A stretch of 64,000 bases of DNA, from the NCBI GenBank assembly GCA_951213105.1, contig OX578138.1, positions 65,509,040-65,573,039 of the forward strand, in the 5' to 3' direction. The position numbers and the translations under genes are program-made. The DNA is from Amaurobius ferox (Eukaryota; Arthropoda; Arachnida; Araneae; Amaurobiidae). The first letter of the stretch is position 1. Every line of letters starts with the position of its first letter. The notes under the pieces were generated by a model. The model saw only the letters and a program-made list of their open reading frames with translations. It made no database searches and was not told the origin of the DNA. Positions 32,315 to 45,285 of the stretch are shown in pieces.

Positions 32315-33607
32315 CAAGAAAGATCAATCATGCATAAAGCATTGATTATGAAACACTTTCCAACTTCAATGCAATTTTATTTAAACATCTGTAAAATGCG
32401 ATACATTCTTCGGTAATATTTTTAAAATTATCACAATACTACATTAATTTATTATATTTGAAAACTTAAAATTTCATAAAAAAAAAATAAACTTCATTCA
32501 AATGACGGCATAGAAATATAAGTTGCCTGGTTTAAACATCTCTAAAATGTGATACATTCCTCGGTAATATTTTTAAAATCATTATAATACTACAATAATT
32601 TATATTTGAAAACTTCAACGAAAACAACTGAAATTTATTCAAATGACGTCATCGAAATATAACATTCCTAGCTCTCTCTATAGAAGCAGCATTTCATTCA
32701 TAACATTTTTCCATTCATTTCATTCATCACAATACTATAATTATTTATTTTATTTAAAAACTTAAGACAATGGAGGTACAAATAATTAAACTCTGTTTAA
32801 AACTTCATCGAAAAAATCATCTCATCCTCTCTAAAATCAATTTATATTTCATTCATATCAGCGATATTGCAGACTCCATGAGCTAAATAATTTTGCGTTA
32901 TAGAAATGCAGCAATTCTTATACAATTCCTTCTACATATTTTGCTGTTTACATTTTCCATAAGTGAAAACTAGGCTTTGTTGTAGAAATAATCAAATTTG
33001 GGTGATCATTTAAACTCAAATATATTGTAATTGCGTTGTTTCAATACGTAGATGCACAGAATTTAAGAAAAAATAAAGCGGGTTTAGGACGGATACAGCA
33101 CTAAATATGAATTAAAAAGAACTTTTAAAATCACGATTTTGACACAAGATGGATGCCGTATTTTACTTTGAAGTGGATCACGTGATTTCTTCATACAATG
33201 GTCACGTGATCGCTTTATATAAAAGGTGTAATTATTATTTAAATTTTCATTTAAAAAACTACTGAATATATTTTGCTGAAATTTCTTTTATATATTTTAT
33301 GGGATAATTTGAATATTTTTTATAACTTTCGAAGCAATGTGTGAATTTTAAATCCGCTTAAAAAAAGTTTGAAAAATTAGGTCCCATAGGGTTCAATGTA
33401 TTTCATTTCTTCAACCCGGGCTCAATCCAAAACTAATTGGGTGATATTATTCATTTATATTCCCATAGGTCCCACAAACCGTTTGAACAACATACTAAAA
33501 TTTCATATTGATAAAGTCACTTTTACGGCAGTTATCGTGCTAACGGACAGACAGACAGACAGAATGAAAAAAGTCATAAACACTTTTCAACTTTATTGTA
33601 AAGTGTT
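32315..33607 (-). mobile_element. Family C element, copy C3
   Basis: Complete minus-strand copy (1293 bp): CAAGAAAGATCAATCATGCA at 32315, sub-terminal AAACACTTTCCAAC, and at the right the (GACA) tract plus hairpin AACACTTTTCAACTTTATTG...AAGTGTT. Confidence 0.7.
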
Positions 33608-33918
33608 AAAAAACCTATGTATCTGACGATATCTGTATTATGTTCAATGTGCTTGGCTCTGGCAGTCGGCTCGGCTGATCTTCGCCCTGGACAAATTTTG
33701 GAAATACGCTAAGATTAACATCTACTTATTTCATCGAATGAACCCATGCAACTTGCCATTCAATAGCATTTTACAAGTGGACTAGCAATTTCTCGGACAA
33801 TAGGCTAGACATTATTTTGGGTCCTTAAAATGTGTGTAATTTATCTAACGTCACAAATTATAGAACAGTTGTGCAATTGTGATGTTGCATTTTTCAATGG
33901 CTGCTGCAGTTTAAAAAA
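33608..33918. other. Unassigned spacer
   Basis: Somewhat less AT-rich (GGCTCTGGCAGTCGGCTCGG near 33655). No frame or family match. Confidence 0.4.
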
Positions 33919-34841
33919 TCTGATGTGGACAGCACACGACTTTCCTTATATAATGCAATGAATTTACTACTTTTACATTAAAAAGAAATAGATTATTTTT
34001 ATAGTAGATATTTATATTCTTTCAAGATATTGAATTTTCGTCAGTGAGTCGTCATTTTTATTGATTTAGCGTCATTTTCATGCATTTGTCCGGTTTATAT
34101 TTAATTTAAAAACATTTTAAAAAGTCGCCAAGTTGACGACATTCCACCAAATTCGTCACCAAAATCTCGCTAAGCGTTATGGACGGAGAAATAAGTTATT
34201 AGATAAATGACTATTGGCGTTCAAATACAACAGTATTACACAAAGTATCTTTTTTCATGAATGGAACGAGCTAGTTCCACGAGAATGATGTTACCAAATT
34301 TATCGTATGGTATTACATATGAAAAGTAAACATGTTTCTCAATAGGAAATATATTCTCAATAGGAATTTCTTTTTTTAATTTATGAGATTTTTTGGTAAA
34401 TTTATTTGAAAAATGGACAATATCTCGAGAACGGTTCATGCTAGCGTTCTAAAGTTTATGTCAATCATTTTCCAATAAAAATTACGTAAGAAATATCTAT
34501 TTGCGTAACTTTATTAGAGGTTTTAATTTTTTAACGATTTTTTCAAAATTTCACTCGAAAATTTAGGGGTTTCTGAACATTCCATTGCGTATAAAAACAA
34601 TAGGCTTCCAGTGTTTACGGATTGTAGTTTTTGTACCAAATTTCGTTCGAATCGGTCCATTCGTTCGTCAGTTATCTTCTCCACAGACTCACTGACACAC
34701 ACACACACACAGACATCACTTCAAAAATGTTCGATTTGTGATCAGGGATGCTTGAAACGTGCTCTCCCGTCGAAAACTCGAATTCGAATTTTCGACCTCG
34801 TCTTAATACTTTCCTTATACATTATTGTATATAAGGAAAGT
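33919..34841 (+). mobile_element. Family A element, copy A8
   Basis: Complete, 923 bp, from TCTGATGTGGACAGCACACG to the hairpin. It has a short CA tract (CACACACACACACACAG) and a small internal duplication ATATTCTCAATAGGAA near 34350-34370. The terminal phrase reads GACCTCGTCTTAATAC, slightly changed. Confidence 0.72.
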
Positions 34842-34851
34842 AAAAAAGATT

Positions 34852-35217
34852 ATGGTTAAATCTTCTAATTGAAAGGATTTACAATTTCAGAATAAGAGTT
34901 AAAATTAAAGTTCATGGTTAAATCTTCAATTGAGAGGATTTGTAAATTCAGAATAAGAGTTTAAATTAAAGATCATGGTTAAATCTTCAATTTAGAGGAT
35001 TTACAATTTCAGAATAAGAGTTAAAATTAAAGATCATGGTTAAATATTCAATTGAGAGGATTTGTAAATTCAGAATAAGAGTTTAAATTAAAGATTATGG
35101 TTAAATATTCAATTGAGAGGATTTACAAATTCAGAATAAGAGTTTAAATTAAAGATAATGGTAAAATCTTTAATTGAAAGGACTTACAATTTCAGAATAA
35201 GAATTTAAATTATTTAA
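34852..35217. repeat. Tandem array, six units of about 61 bp
   Basis: ATGGTTAAATCTT recurs at 34852, 34914, 34975, 35036, 35097 and 35158. The unit contains GAGAGGATTTACAATTTCAG and AATAAGAGTTTAAATTAAAG. A two-unit pattern is visible: units alternate ACAATTTCAGAATAAGAGTT and GTAAATTCAGAATAAGAGTT. Starts 11 bp after family A copy A8. Confidence 0.9.
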
Positions 35218-35701
35218 ACATAAACAAAACCTTTTCAAATATCAAAAAATTGTAAATTATGATTTGAGAAAGCGTCTTCACATTGTGGGGAAATGACCTA
35301 AAGAGGGAAAAGGAGGGGGGGGGGGATTTGACAAATTATGAAAAATAGTTACTTGTGCAACATTATGTTTTATTTATAAGATCGAGGTCCTTGCACATTC
35401 TGGTGGTAAAATTGTGCCGTTTTGTGCCCCCGGTAAAAACATTCTGCGTTCTACGGATGTGTATATCGAATTTAGATGTAATCAGCTGAATAGCACAGAA
35501 GTGATTCTATTTCATAGATACACACGGATAGCCGACAGGTTGATAGATTTTTTTTCTTCATATATAGGATGAAACAAATCAGATTTCACAAATTAAATAA
35601 CTTGTGTCAACGTTGCGTTACTTCAATTTAATTTGTAACATGAATTTAGTCACTCCAAATGTGATCTTTCGAGATTCCCAAGTTACAGGTAAATAATTTT
35701 T
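35218..35701. other. Unassigned stretch
   Basis: A purine-rich AGAGGGAAAAGGAGGGGGGG run at about 35294-35325; otherwise nothing recognisable. Confidence 0.4.
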
Positions 35702-36400
35702 ACTTTCACATACTACGTAATGTAGCATAGAGAAAGTGCTGTTTCCGCAAACATTTTCGAATTCGAGATTTTGATACCAATATATGTTTTAAGACCTCCC
35801 GAACACGGTTTGACGATTTTTGACGTGATGTCCGCCTGTCTGTGGCCGGTTTCTTGTATACACTATAGCGACCACAAATATTAATGGATTTTCAAGAAAT
35901 CCTTTGTTATCAAAATCAATTCTTTGTTTTTTTTTCACGAATCACTTTTGTTATAAAAAAATCTATAGCTAGATAGAATATTTTTAAATTCGAGAGAAAA
36001 TTTCGAAATGTATTAGAAATTTTATATTTTTATAACATGGTAGTATAGGACAAAATTTGACATACTCACGCATAAAAGGGTTTATTTATGGCTTAATGAT
36101 CACGAGACTTTATAATTTCAATCATTATTGTGAAAAATGACCGCGATACAATTTTTGTGTTCGTGACATAATTAGCCCTACTCGGGGGAGGGAGCAAGTA
36201 AACCCATCGGGGGGTACATTGTTAAATGTAATTTCAATCGAAAGATTTTTTTCAAGCCTTTTAAAGTGAAAGGTAGCACGCTATAATTGTAATCATTCAG
36301 ACCTAAGATACCGATTTTTCACAATATTTCTTGGGGGCGGGGAGAAGGGGGGCTACATAAAAATGGATTCTGGGATGAGAAATCTGAGTTGAGCCCCACT
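35702..36400 (-). mobile_element. Family E Helentron/HINE-like element, copy E2
   Basis: The longest readable family E copy. Plus order: hairpin ACTTTCACATACTACG...GAGAAAGT, ATTTTCGAATTCGAGATTTT, GACGTGATGTCCGCCTGTCT, TTCAAGAAATC, a G-rich patch, ending near GATGAGAAATCTGAGTTGAG. It shares the terminal plan of family A on the minus strand. Its outer end is the counterpart of GAGAAAGTCGAATTCAG in E1. Confidence 0.6.
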
Positions 36401-37131
36401 TTAGTTAGTTTATTTTAAAGTGAGAACAAAACAGGTTATAAAAAAATCCAAATTAAATTCGGTTCACAGATAAACACAACATTTTAAAATAGTGAAACGA
36501 TATTTAATAAAATTGAAAATATGGGATCCAAACCGATAAAATAAAACATATACTACATGTTTTATACGCAGGTAAATACTGAAACATTAAAGGGAAATGG
36601 CGATTTAAAAGAAATACAATTTCATTTCTCTTGAAACTGGAGATTTGAAATGAAAACAATGTATCTGTGGGAAATTGCTTGGAAGAAAAACAGCGATCTG
36701 GGCATGCTGACAGAAACTGCAGTTCAAAGTAAATGAAAAAACTGTGAGCTATCATACGCGAGCCTCGTAAATTGCCTGTAACAATTTTCTGACGACATCT
36801 ACTTCTTTGTCATTGTTTCTTCGATTGTTCTCTCTGCGGAAAGTATGAAATAAATATGAAAATGTATGCTAATGCCTGTAATTTTGGGAGATCCCAAATC
36901 TGAGCCTATAAATGTGTGTTTTCTGGTGCTGCTCACTCTGCACGTGTTTCAGATTTGATTAATCGTGTTGTGGCGTCGAATGTTACAATGTTTTCACTGT
37001 AGAATTTCAGCAACTAAATATTTTTAAAGATTCTGTCAATATCACTGATGCAAATAAAAAAGGGCTTGACTACTCACCCTTTACCAGAGTTTTATGATCC
37101 TTATAGCTAGAATTGTAGCAAATTAACTAGT
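36401..37131. other. Unassigned stretch
   Basis: Nothing certain. Part of it (GCGATCTGGGCATGCTGACA; GTCTTTCTGCGGAAAGT-like words) has a faint counterpart at 54830-55000 (GTGATTTAGGGATGCTAGTT; GTCTGAAGAAAGT), immediately outside family E copies in both places, so an old duplication of about 300 bp is likely. Confidence 0.4.
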
Positions 37132-37815
37132 GTGGCTCAACTCGACTTTCTCATGCCATCAGAATCTATTTTTAAATAGATTTCGCTTTTTTTTATTGCA
37201 AATTTTACAAGAAATTTTTTTTTTGTAAAATCTGTATTATTGGTTCTTCCTTAGTTGTTATCCAAAGAATTTTAATAGGGCTTGAAAAAATATTTCGATT
37301 GTGAAAATTGATATCAATCGAAATACTTTTTCAATTGATATCAATTGAATTGAGTATATGCACTTGCCCCCCACCTCATATGAAGGGAGTTATTGACGTC
37401 ACGAACACAAAAATTGCATCGCGGCTATTTTTCACTACAATGATTGAAACCGTTAAGTTCCATGATCATCGAACCATAAATAACCTCTTTTATGCATATT
37501 TATGTCAAATTTTGTCCTTTTCTGTCATATTACGAAGATATAAAATTTTTGCTCAAATTTCAAAGTATTCTATCCAGTTTTAGATTTTTTGTTATCAAAG
37601 TCGAATAGAAAGTTCCATGAAAATCCATTAATAATTGTGGTAGTTATCGCCTACACAAGAAATTGACCACAGATAGACAACAGACAGGTAGACAGACAGA
37701 TGGACATCACTATAAATAGCAAAACGTGTTCAGAAAGTCAAACATATATTGATATCAAAATCGGAAATTTTCTTGAAAACAATACTTTCTTTATACTTAC
37801 ATTCTATGAGAAAGT
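37132..37815 (+). mobile_element. Family E element, copy E3
   Basis: Plus-oriented copy: TGGCTCAACTCGACTTTCTC at the 5' end, then GACAACAGACAGGTAGACAG, ATCACTATAAATAGC, AAAACGTGTTCAGAAAGTCA, and a 3' hairpin ACTTTCTTTATACTTACATT...GAGAAAGT followed by A's. The 5' GACTTTCTC and the hairpin arm are inverted copies of each other. Confidence 0.62.
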
Positions 37816-38809
37816 AAAAAAAAAGGCTAGGCTTCAGAAATGGCCAACATCTTATATTGTTGCCAAGTTTGCAATTTTATAGCTAGTTTAGCCATTCTTA
37901 GTTCTTAAACGTTCCAAAAAATAGCTAAATCCAGTCATAAAATGGCTGAGTTGGCAATCCTGTGCTTTTATATCACCGGTATACCATAATTTTGTCATGC
38001 CACTCACCCACAGGGATAAGTGATAAGATAGGTGACTAGTGCGCACAAAACTCCTTAAAGCAAGGATTTTAGAATTTTTCTGGTAGAAATATTTATTTAG
38101 AACCTGTAACAATTGAGATTATTATTTCAGTGCCACTCAACTTGAACCTGGGCTGCCCATAGGGGGAGACGAATGCAATTGGAGTGGAGGGGCTGGATCA
38201 GGATACCCAATATTTTTGTTTCGGTGTTAGAGAAGATATGAAAAATGCACAAAGAAGGGAAAATCAAATAGGGAGAGGGACCCATGATAAATGTTTGTAG
38301 GGGCACACAATTTGAATGGGCGTCCCTGCTTAAACAAACTTTCAAGAAATCAGGATTAGTCATTTCTGCCTTATAAAAGGGCGTTGCATATAAGCAAGAA
38401 TATAATTCTGAGCATTTATAAGTTTGAAGTTGAGCTGGAATAAAATCATACACGGCATCATTATTCGTTCAAATTAAATATTTCTGTCGAAAAAATTCTA
38501 AAATTCCCTTCTTTAAGAAGTTTTGAGCTCATTAATCATCTCGCCGCCTACTGCGTGCTGATAAGCCACAATGACCTAAAGATGACCTAAAGACCACAAT
38601 GACCTAAAGATCCACGTTTTATGAAGGATTGATCAGTTAAGCACTTTCTTGGTTGTATATGTAACTCCTTGTTATATGAAGCCATTTCACTGTAGCATCA
38701 TTTTCTGTATTATGTTTATTTGGAGGTATACAGTCACTAGCAAAATGCCAGAAAATCTAATCAATCTTTCATTTCCTAACCACACAATTAATACAGTTTA
38801 AATCTTTTA
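37816..38809. other. Unassigned stretch
   Basis: About 1 kb with no family match. A 108-codon frame at 38127-38453 (minus) has no recognisable domain. CACAATGACCTAAAGA is repeated in close tandem around 38566-38612. Confidence 0.4.
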
Positions 38810-39229
38810 AAGGTTGGATTTTAGAATTGATTGTTTTAATTCCGGCAAAGAGCCGATGATTCTTGGTAGAAGAGGTCCAGTGGTTTTCAGTTTTTAATTC
38901 AGAAATTGTATTTGATATGCAACTCCACTTCTTGAATAATTAATAAATATTGGATTTGAATTTAAATGGTGTTCTTATTTGAGTAGAAATTGTATTGATT
39001 TATGTGTTTTCAGCTTCTGGTGAATTCTTGAAGGTAAAGGTAATTTCTTTAGTATTTTTGGTATTGTTGGGTATCCTTCACAGGTCATCAGTTGGAATTC
39101 TCCAACTGACGGGAGGTGTGTTTCGAACCTGGGTATGAAAAATTGGAGAAAGTCAGACTTTTCTCGGTCTGCCGTGTCGAGCGGGAATCCGTTGCGACTT
39201 CAGATGCCCTCGGAATTCCCGTCTTGACA
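38810..39229 (+). repeat. 420-bp direct repeat, copy 1 (possible 5' LTR)
   Basis: Nearly identical to 51876-52294; differences seen include CAGTTTTTAATT/CAGTTATTAATT and TTGATTTATGTG/TTGATATATGTG. From TGGATTTTAG to CTTGACA it has TG...CA ends, an AATAAA (TTAATAAATATTGG), and is followed by ATTGGTGCCTTTGACC, where a primer-binding site beginning TGG would lie. These are LTR-like traits, but no gag, protease or integrase is found between the copies and no flanking target duplication was seen. Confidence 0.6.
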
Positions 39230-39521
39230 ATTGGTGCCTTTGACCTTCCCTCTCGAGCACCTGTGTTTTTTTTTAAATTTTGTTTGTATGGAGTTGTGAA
39301 ATTTTGGTGAACTGGACCGATGGTATGGTTTGAGTTTTGGTTTTGAGAGTTGCACACTTTTGTGTTGAAAATTTGTATGCATTATTTATGAAATTATTGT
39401 AAAAAGTATTTGTGCAAAGAAAAATGATTTGAATTAAATGTGTGAGATCTTGGTGAAGTGTGGCACGGTTTGAACGAAAAATGCTTGGTGTACTATAAAA
39501 GTGGTTAAGAACATAGTTTTT
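39230..39521. other. Left part of the interval between the direct repeats
   Basis: TTGGTGCC at 39230-39237 and G/T-rich text; no frame. Interrupted by the family C insertion at 39522. Confidence 0.45.
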
Positions 39522-39565
39522 AACACTTTACAACAAAGTTGAAAAGTGTTTATGACTTTGTTCAT

Positions 39566-39599
<34 letters not shown>

Positions 39600-40835
39600 C
39601 GTTAGCACGATAACTGCCGTAAAAATGACTTAATCAAAATGAAATTTTAGTATGCTGTTCAGACGGTCTATAGGACCTATGGGAATATAAATGAATAATA
39701 TCACCCAATTAGTTTTGGATTGAACCCGGGTTGAAAAAATGGAATACATTGAGCCCTATGGGACCTAATTTTTCAAGCATTTTTTAAGCGGATTTAAAAT
39801 TCACAAATTGCTTCGAAAATTTTAGGCAATATTCAAATTGTTCCATAAAATATATAAAAAAAAATTCAGCGAAATATATTCAGTAGTTTTTTAAATAAAA
39901 ATTAAAATAATAATAACATCTCTTATATGAAGCGATCACGTGTCCATGATATGAAACGATCACATGACCCACTTTAAAATGATATATGGCATCCATCTTT
40001 TCTCAAAATCGTGATTTTTAAAGTTCTTTCTAATTCATATTGAGTGTTGTATCCATCCTAAAACTACTTTATTTTGGCCTAAATTCTGTGCATCTACATA
40101 CTTTAACAACGCAATGACAATATATTTCAGTTTAAATGCTCATACAAATTTGATTATTTCTACTATTAAGCCTATTTTTCACCTATGTAAAATGTAAACA
40201 GCAAAATATGTAGAATGAGTTGTATTAGAATCGCTGTAATTCTTTAACACAAAATCATTTAGTCCATGGAGTCTGCATGGCTGATATGAATGAAATATTC
40301 ATTGATTTTAGAAAGAGAAGGACGATAATTTTCGATGAAGTTTTACGCATAGAGTTTTACTTACTTGTAGCTCCATGGTCTTAATTTTTAAATAATATAA
40401 ATTATTATAGTATTGTGATGAATGACATGAATGGGGGAATTATTTATGAATGAAATGTTGCTTTTATAGAGAGAGCCAGGCGTGTTATTTTTTCTATGAC
40501 GTCATTTGAATGGATTTCAGTTGTTTTCGATGAAGTTTTCAAATATAATAAGTTATCGTAGTATTATGATAATTCTAAAATTATTACCGAGGAATGTGTC
40601 ACATTTTAGAGATGTTTAAACCAGGCAACTTATATTTTAATGCCGTCATTTGAATGAAGTTAATTTTTTTCGATGAAGGTTTAAGGTTTCAAATATAATA
40701 AATTAATGTAGTATTGTGATAAGTTTTAAAATATTACCGAGGAATGTATTGCATTTTAGACATGTTTAAATAAAATTGTATTGAAGTTGGAAAGTGTTTC
40801 ATAATCAATGCTTTAAGCAGGAATGATCTTTCTTG
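39522..40835 (+). mobile_element. Family C element, copy C4
   Basis: Complete plus-strand copy, 1314 bp, with the longest GTCT run of the family (about 39567-39600) directly after the hairpin AACACTTTACAACAAAGTTG. Right end CTTTCTTG at 40835. It interrupts the block between the 420-bp repeats. Confidence 0.72.
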
Positions 40836-41478
40836 TTGAAAAATTGCTTTAGAATTTGAAAATTATAAAACTGTAATATAAAGCTGTTAAAATTGAAAAT
40901 TTGATCAAAGTATTATTTTAAAAATTGAATTTAAATAGTATAAAATTTTTATGTGAAAACTTGTTTCGATTTGGAATTTTGTGGAATTCTTCTGTTTTTG
41001 ATCTTAATTTTTGAGAGTATTAATGTGTGGGATTTTTGAAATCTTGCTGTAATTTATCTTCGAGCTCTGTTGAGCATTTTCCCCCAAAAATTTGGGTCGG
41101 CAGTTTTCGAAACTCCGTGTGTTTAGTTTTGTTTTAATTTGAGATTGAAAAATTGGGCCGAGAATGGAGGCCGTCTTCTGAATTTCATTCGAAAAATAAA
41201 ATAAAATAAAATCTGTGTAAATTGAAATATAAATTGTTTAACTTGAATCTGAATCGAAAGTACACCTGTGTTTGAATGACAATTCTTAATTATGTCTATA
41301 CCCGATTGTGACTCCACGATTATGACTTGTGAGATATAGAATAAATTGAGCTTATTTAGTATGAATAATATTGTGAAGTGAAAAATATAAAGTATTTTGT
41401 TGTTGGTATGTGCAGAGTGGCACATAGCCAGTTTTGAAAAAAAAAAAAATGGTGCAAAAGTTGCACGGAAAGGAAATG

Positions 41479-41550
41479 TTTTCCCGACCGTCCAAACTGT
41501 TACCTTACACCTTTCTGGTAGGTCGGACGGTCTGGGTTTCAACAACAACA
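41479..41550 (+). mobile_element. 5'-truncated SINE with perfect target duplication
   Basis: Last 72 bp of the SINE family (CTTACACCTTTCTGGTAGGT, CGGACGGTCTGGGT) with a CAACAACAACA tail. ACGGAAAGGAAATG at 41465-41478 and again at 41551-41564 is a perfect 14-bp target duplication. Loss of the tRNA head with intact duplication is the signature of incomplete reverse transcription. Confidence 0.92.
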
Positions 41551-41925
41551 ACGGAAAGGAAATGAAAAATTCTATATATATTTACTTATTATGACTTGTT
41601 GAGGGGTGTATAATAAAGTGACATAAAGTAAGAATACATGTTAAGTAGTTGACAATAAAAACAATATTTTAAGAAATGTTCTAAACTTTGAAAAATTAAG
41701 AATTAAGAAATTGGTTAAATTAAAAACTTGACATTAATTAAATTGAAAATTAAATTTGATATATGAGAAAGTTAAATATAAATAATTGTTTTAAAAGAAC
41801 TTTCGTTTTGAATTTTGATAATTCTTCTCGTTTCGGTTTCGAATTTTTGTTTGAGTTAATGTGAGGAGATTCGCTGCAAAAATGTTTATTTCGACGAGCT
41901 CACTCATTGAGCCCTTTCCCAAATG

Positions 41926-41973
<48 letters not shown>
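41926..41973 (+). repeat. Poly(A) run of 48
   Basis: Uninterrupted A's after CCCTTTCCCAAATG. Not preceded by a recognisable retrocopy and no target duplication was found. Confidence 0.97.
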
Positions 41974-41975
<2 letters not shown>

Positions 41976-44900
41976 ATGAAATTTTGGGGTTTGCAGAGTC
42001 CGAGTCTCATGGAATGTTAGATGGTTAAAAATGGATTTGAAATTTTGAACTGGAAGTGAGGGTTGTTCTTGAGATTTGATCGAAAAATTTTGTAAATTGA
42101 TTATAAATATTTAAATTAAATACTTGAATCCTAAATAATACTAAGATATGTAAAAACTGGAATAATTAAGTAGTTTAATGATTTGATTGTACACCCTGTG
42201 TTTTATAACATAACTGATTATGACATATAAGATTTGACAAATATGATGAGTTTAAAAATAAAAATAATTCCGTGTGAAAAAAGTTTTTGTTGTTGTGTAG
42301 CTAAGAGAGCACACAAATTTTTGAGTTCTGTATGACAGACAGACTCGAGTTGTTGGACCAAAATATAAATTTGAGCTTTGATGAACAAAAAGAAAAAAAA
42401 TATATAATAATATAAAATAAAGGTCCCTTTTGATCACGTAAATTATTGAGTAAAACAAATGAGTTGTGAATTGTTTATGATAAATAAAGAAAAGAGTACA
42501 TTTTATTACGGTAAGTGAAAAATATTGTATTATGTATTATTGAATACTGAAATTGGAAAAAAAATTGATTTACATACATGAGATATTATATTGACACATA
42601 TTTGATAATGATATTTACAAATGAAATATTAAATAAGTACATAAAAATATATAAAGTGAAAAATTGTGTATTATCAAAATGAAATGTATGTGCTGTGTCA
42701 TTTCAATAATTCGGGGATGAGCCAGGAAATTTTTTTTTGAAAAAGGGGTAAATTTATTGAAAAATGTTGACTTAGAATTGAGAAATGAAAATTTTGACTT
42801 GAAAAAAAAAATGAATGATTGATGGAACAGTTAAGATATGAAAATAATAGAATTCATGAATAAGAAATGAAAAATCTGGTTCCACAGTTTTATAAGGATA
42901 AATAATAATTTTATGAAAAATGATATTTTTGAAAAGTCAACTTGTAAAAATGTGTTTGTGTGGGACTGAGAGCCATGTTTGTATATTTATTTTCCCTGAG
43001 TGCTTGTGAGTGATTGTAATTGATTTGTCTGCCTCAGGATGATTAAATGAAATGATTGATTCTCCACCTGTTTGTTTCTGCCTCCTTGCTAAAATTTTGC
43101 ATCCAAACATTTTTGCTAAATATTTATTTTTGTGTCTTGACCTTCCTAAGTTCTGTTTTGTTTTGTTGTGTAATCGGATTCGCGACCCGTTTTACACTGG
43201 TTTGTGTTCAATGTTGTTGCTCGAAATTGCCTCACAAACAATTTTGAGGAGTGTTGAATGTCTTGGGTTGGAATTGACTTTGTTTGTTTGGAATGCTACT
43301 TAATATTAAGAACTGTTGTTTTCGTGGGTTGATCCCCCTTTGCACTCATCTGTGTTAATTTCGGTAGCAATGAAAAGTCTTGCTCAAAAAGAAAAAGTAA
43401 AAAAAAATTTTCGGGAAGAACTGTTGGTCAGAATATTTGCTCAATTCCGTATTGTGTCCAGCGAGTTTTTGTTGAAAAGTTTGAAAATTCTGTCAGAATG
43501 AGTTGCTCGCAGGTGAGGTATTGAAAAATGAAATGTTGAAAATTTGAGAATATAATGTTGAAATATTAAATAGAAATCGTGGGGAAATGTTTTGAAAATA
43601 AGAAAAATGAAATGATTTAATCTGAAAATATTGTGAGAAAAGTCGGAAAAGTGACTTATTTATTAACGTTAATATTGAATTTAAAGTTTGAAATGTATTT
43701 TCGGCCTCAGATTTCCCTTGTTTCCCCTTGGTATCGAATGAGAAAAAAAAATATTGTTTCTGAAATTAATTACATAAAGAAATTGAAAGTTGTCCTTGGC
43801 TTTTTCGAGTGAATAGACCCCCGGACTAGTCTGTGTTTACTTCAGCCGATAATGAGCTGACGCCGAAATGTTTTGTTTTGATGACGTGTGAGAAACATTT
43901 GACCTACTTCCAATAAGTTTTGGTTTGAAGTGTAGAAGTAGAAATTTTTTGTTTGTATGACTGAATTGAAGTGAATGTCTTTAACATCGAAAAATATATT
44001 GACTGAAATAAATGTTTTCTTAACCACATAACTGAATTAGAATTTGAATAATAAAAGATAATTGCATTATAAAATAACTGAATGTGGAGATATTTTAAAA
44101 ACTTAGAATAATTTTGTGACTCCTGTTGGTAATTTGAAATATTTAGAGAAATATTTGGGAAGAAAAAAAAATAAAATAATATAATAATTGAATGGAGTCT
44201 AGTTTTGTGAAAATTCGAGTTAGAGTAGAGGAACTCTAAATTTAATCACAAATATAATAAATTGGATTCCACAAATTAATTTACTTAATAATAATTTTGA
44301 ATTTTACTTTACATATTTACTTTCTGAAATCCATACTTAAAAATATTTTGATTTGAATTTAAGAATTTTAATTTGAAAACGTAATGATTAATTATAAAAA
44401 TAAATTTTGGATTTCATTTAATTGTGGAGTTACGCATTTGAATTTTTTTTTGCACTTAAGAAATTAATATTGAGAATTGGTGCAAATGTGAAATAACATT
44501 GAGAAAAAGATTTCTTCTTTGAATGATTGAATTTCGTCCTTGACTTCAAATAACTTGATTACATATTTGACAGGCAACTTAAACTTAATTTTAAGAGAAA
44601 TATATTGAATTTAAGAATAAATTAATGAAATTAAATGAAAATTAGTGAATTTTGAGATGACACTTATTTATTTACAAATGTTTGAAATTTTGAAAAATTG
44701 GTACCTTGATGATTTGTTATTTGCAAATATTTTAAAAATGTTGGTAATAATTGGAAATTATAAATTGATTTAAGAAAATTTGAAAATTTTGATCTGTGGT
44801 CTTGATGTTTTGATTGGGGAGTGGCGAAAAATTTTGTTTTGAAATTTTAAGAGATTTTACTTGGTGGTAAAGCTAGGTGAACTTCATGAGAATAAGATAA

Positions 44901-45285
44901 TAATACATAAGAAATGATTATTACAAAAAATGTGTGGATTGAAGTTCAAAATTGATTTTCGTGCCCGTGCCTGTAGAGCACTGATGAAATTGAGGCACTT
45001 GTTATTTACGAAACAAAATATTTTATTTCGGTGTGAACCGGTGGTGACAGAAAAAATTTTTTGGCATTTTCTCCGTGACTCGGTTGGTTCTCGAAAAGCG
45101 AGACCAAATTAAATTGCATATTGTTGTGTTGTATATAAATTGAAATTAATAAAAAAACTGTAAATTTTTATTTTTGTGTAGTAGGATTGTGGAATTGGTC
45201 ATCCTTGCTTTAGGCCTTTTTCGGAACTTTTGCCCTGCAGGTATTGAGTGTTGGCCGCATTCTGATCTTGTAGGTGTGGTAGTGT

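Larger units (their letters stand above)
40836..45271 (+). other. Long non-coding C-poor block with internal diverged repeats
   Basis: About 4.4 kb without a credible frame. The plus strand is rich in A, T and G but poor in C (in sampled lines G is roughly twice C), unlike the flanks. Related passages recur: GATTATGACTTGTGAGATAT (about 41320) and GATTATGACATATAAGATTT (about 42219), each followed after 60-70 bp by TTTTGTTGTTG; and GAGCTC...TTTCCCCCAAA (41061) versus GAGCTC...TTTCCCAAATG (41897). It may be the untranslated interior of a large LTR-type element bounded by the 420-bp repeats; this is inference. Confidence 0.45.

Noticed and set aside
34852..35217. Second CRISPR-like array (61-bp period)
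   Set aside because: Whole units are repeated without variable spacers; it is a minisatellite.
38127..38453. 108-codon minus-strand frame as host gene
   Set aside because: No domain, low-complexity surroundings, no supporting splice pattern.
41123..41551. 142-codon minus-strand frame
   Set aside because: Phe/Ile-rich translation of AT-rich sequence that starts in a SINE fragment; no domain.
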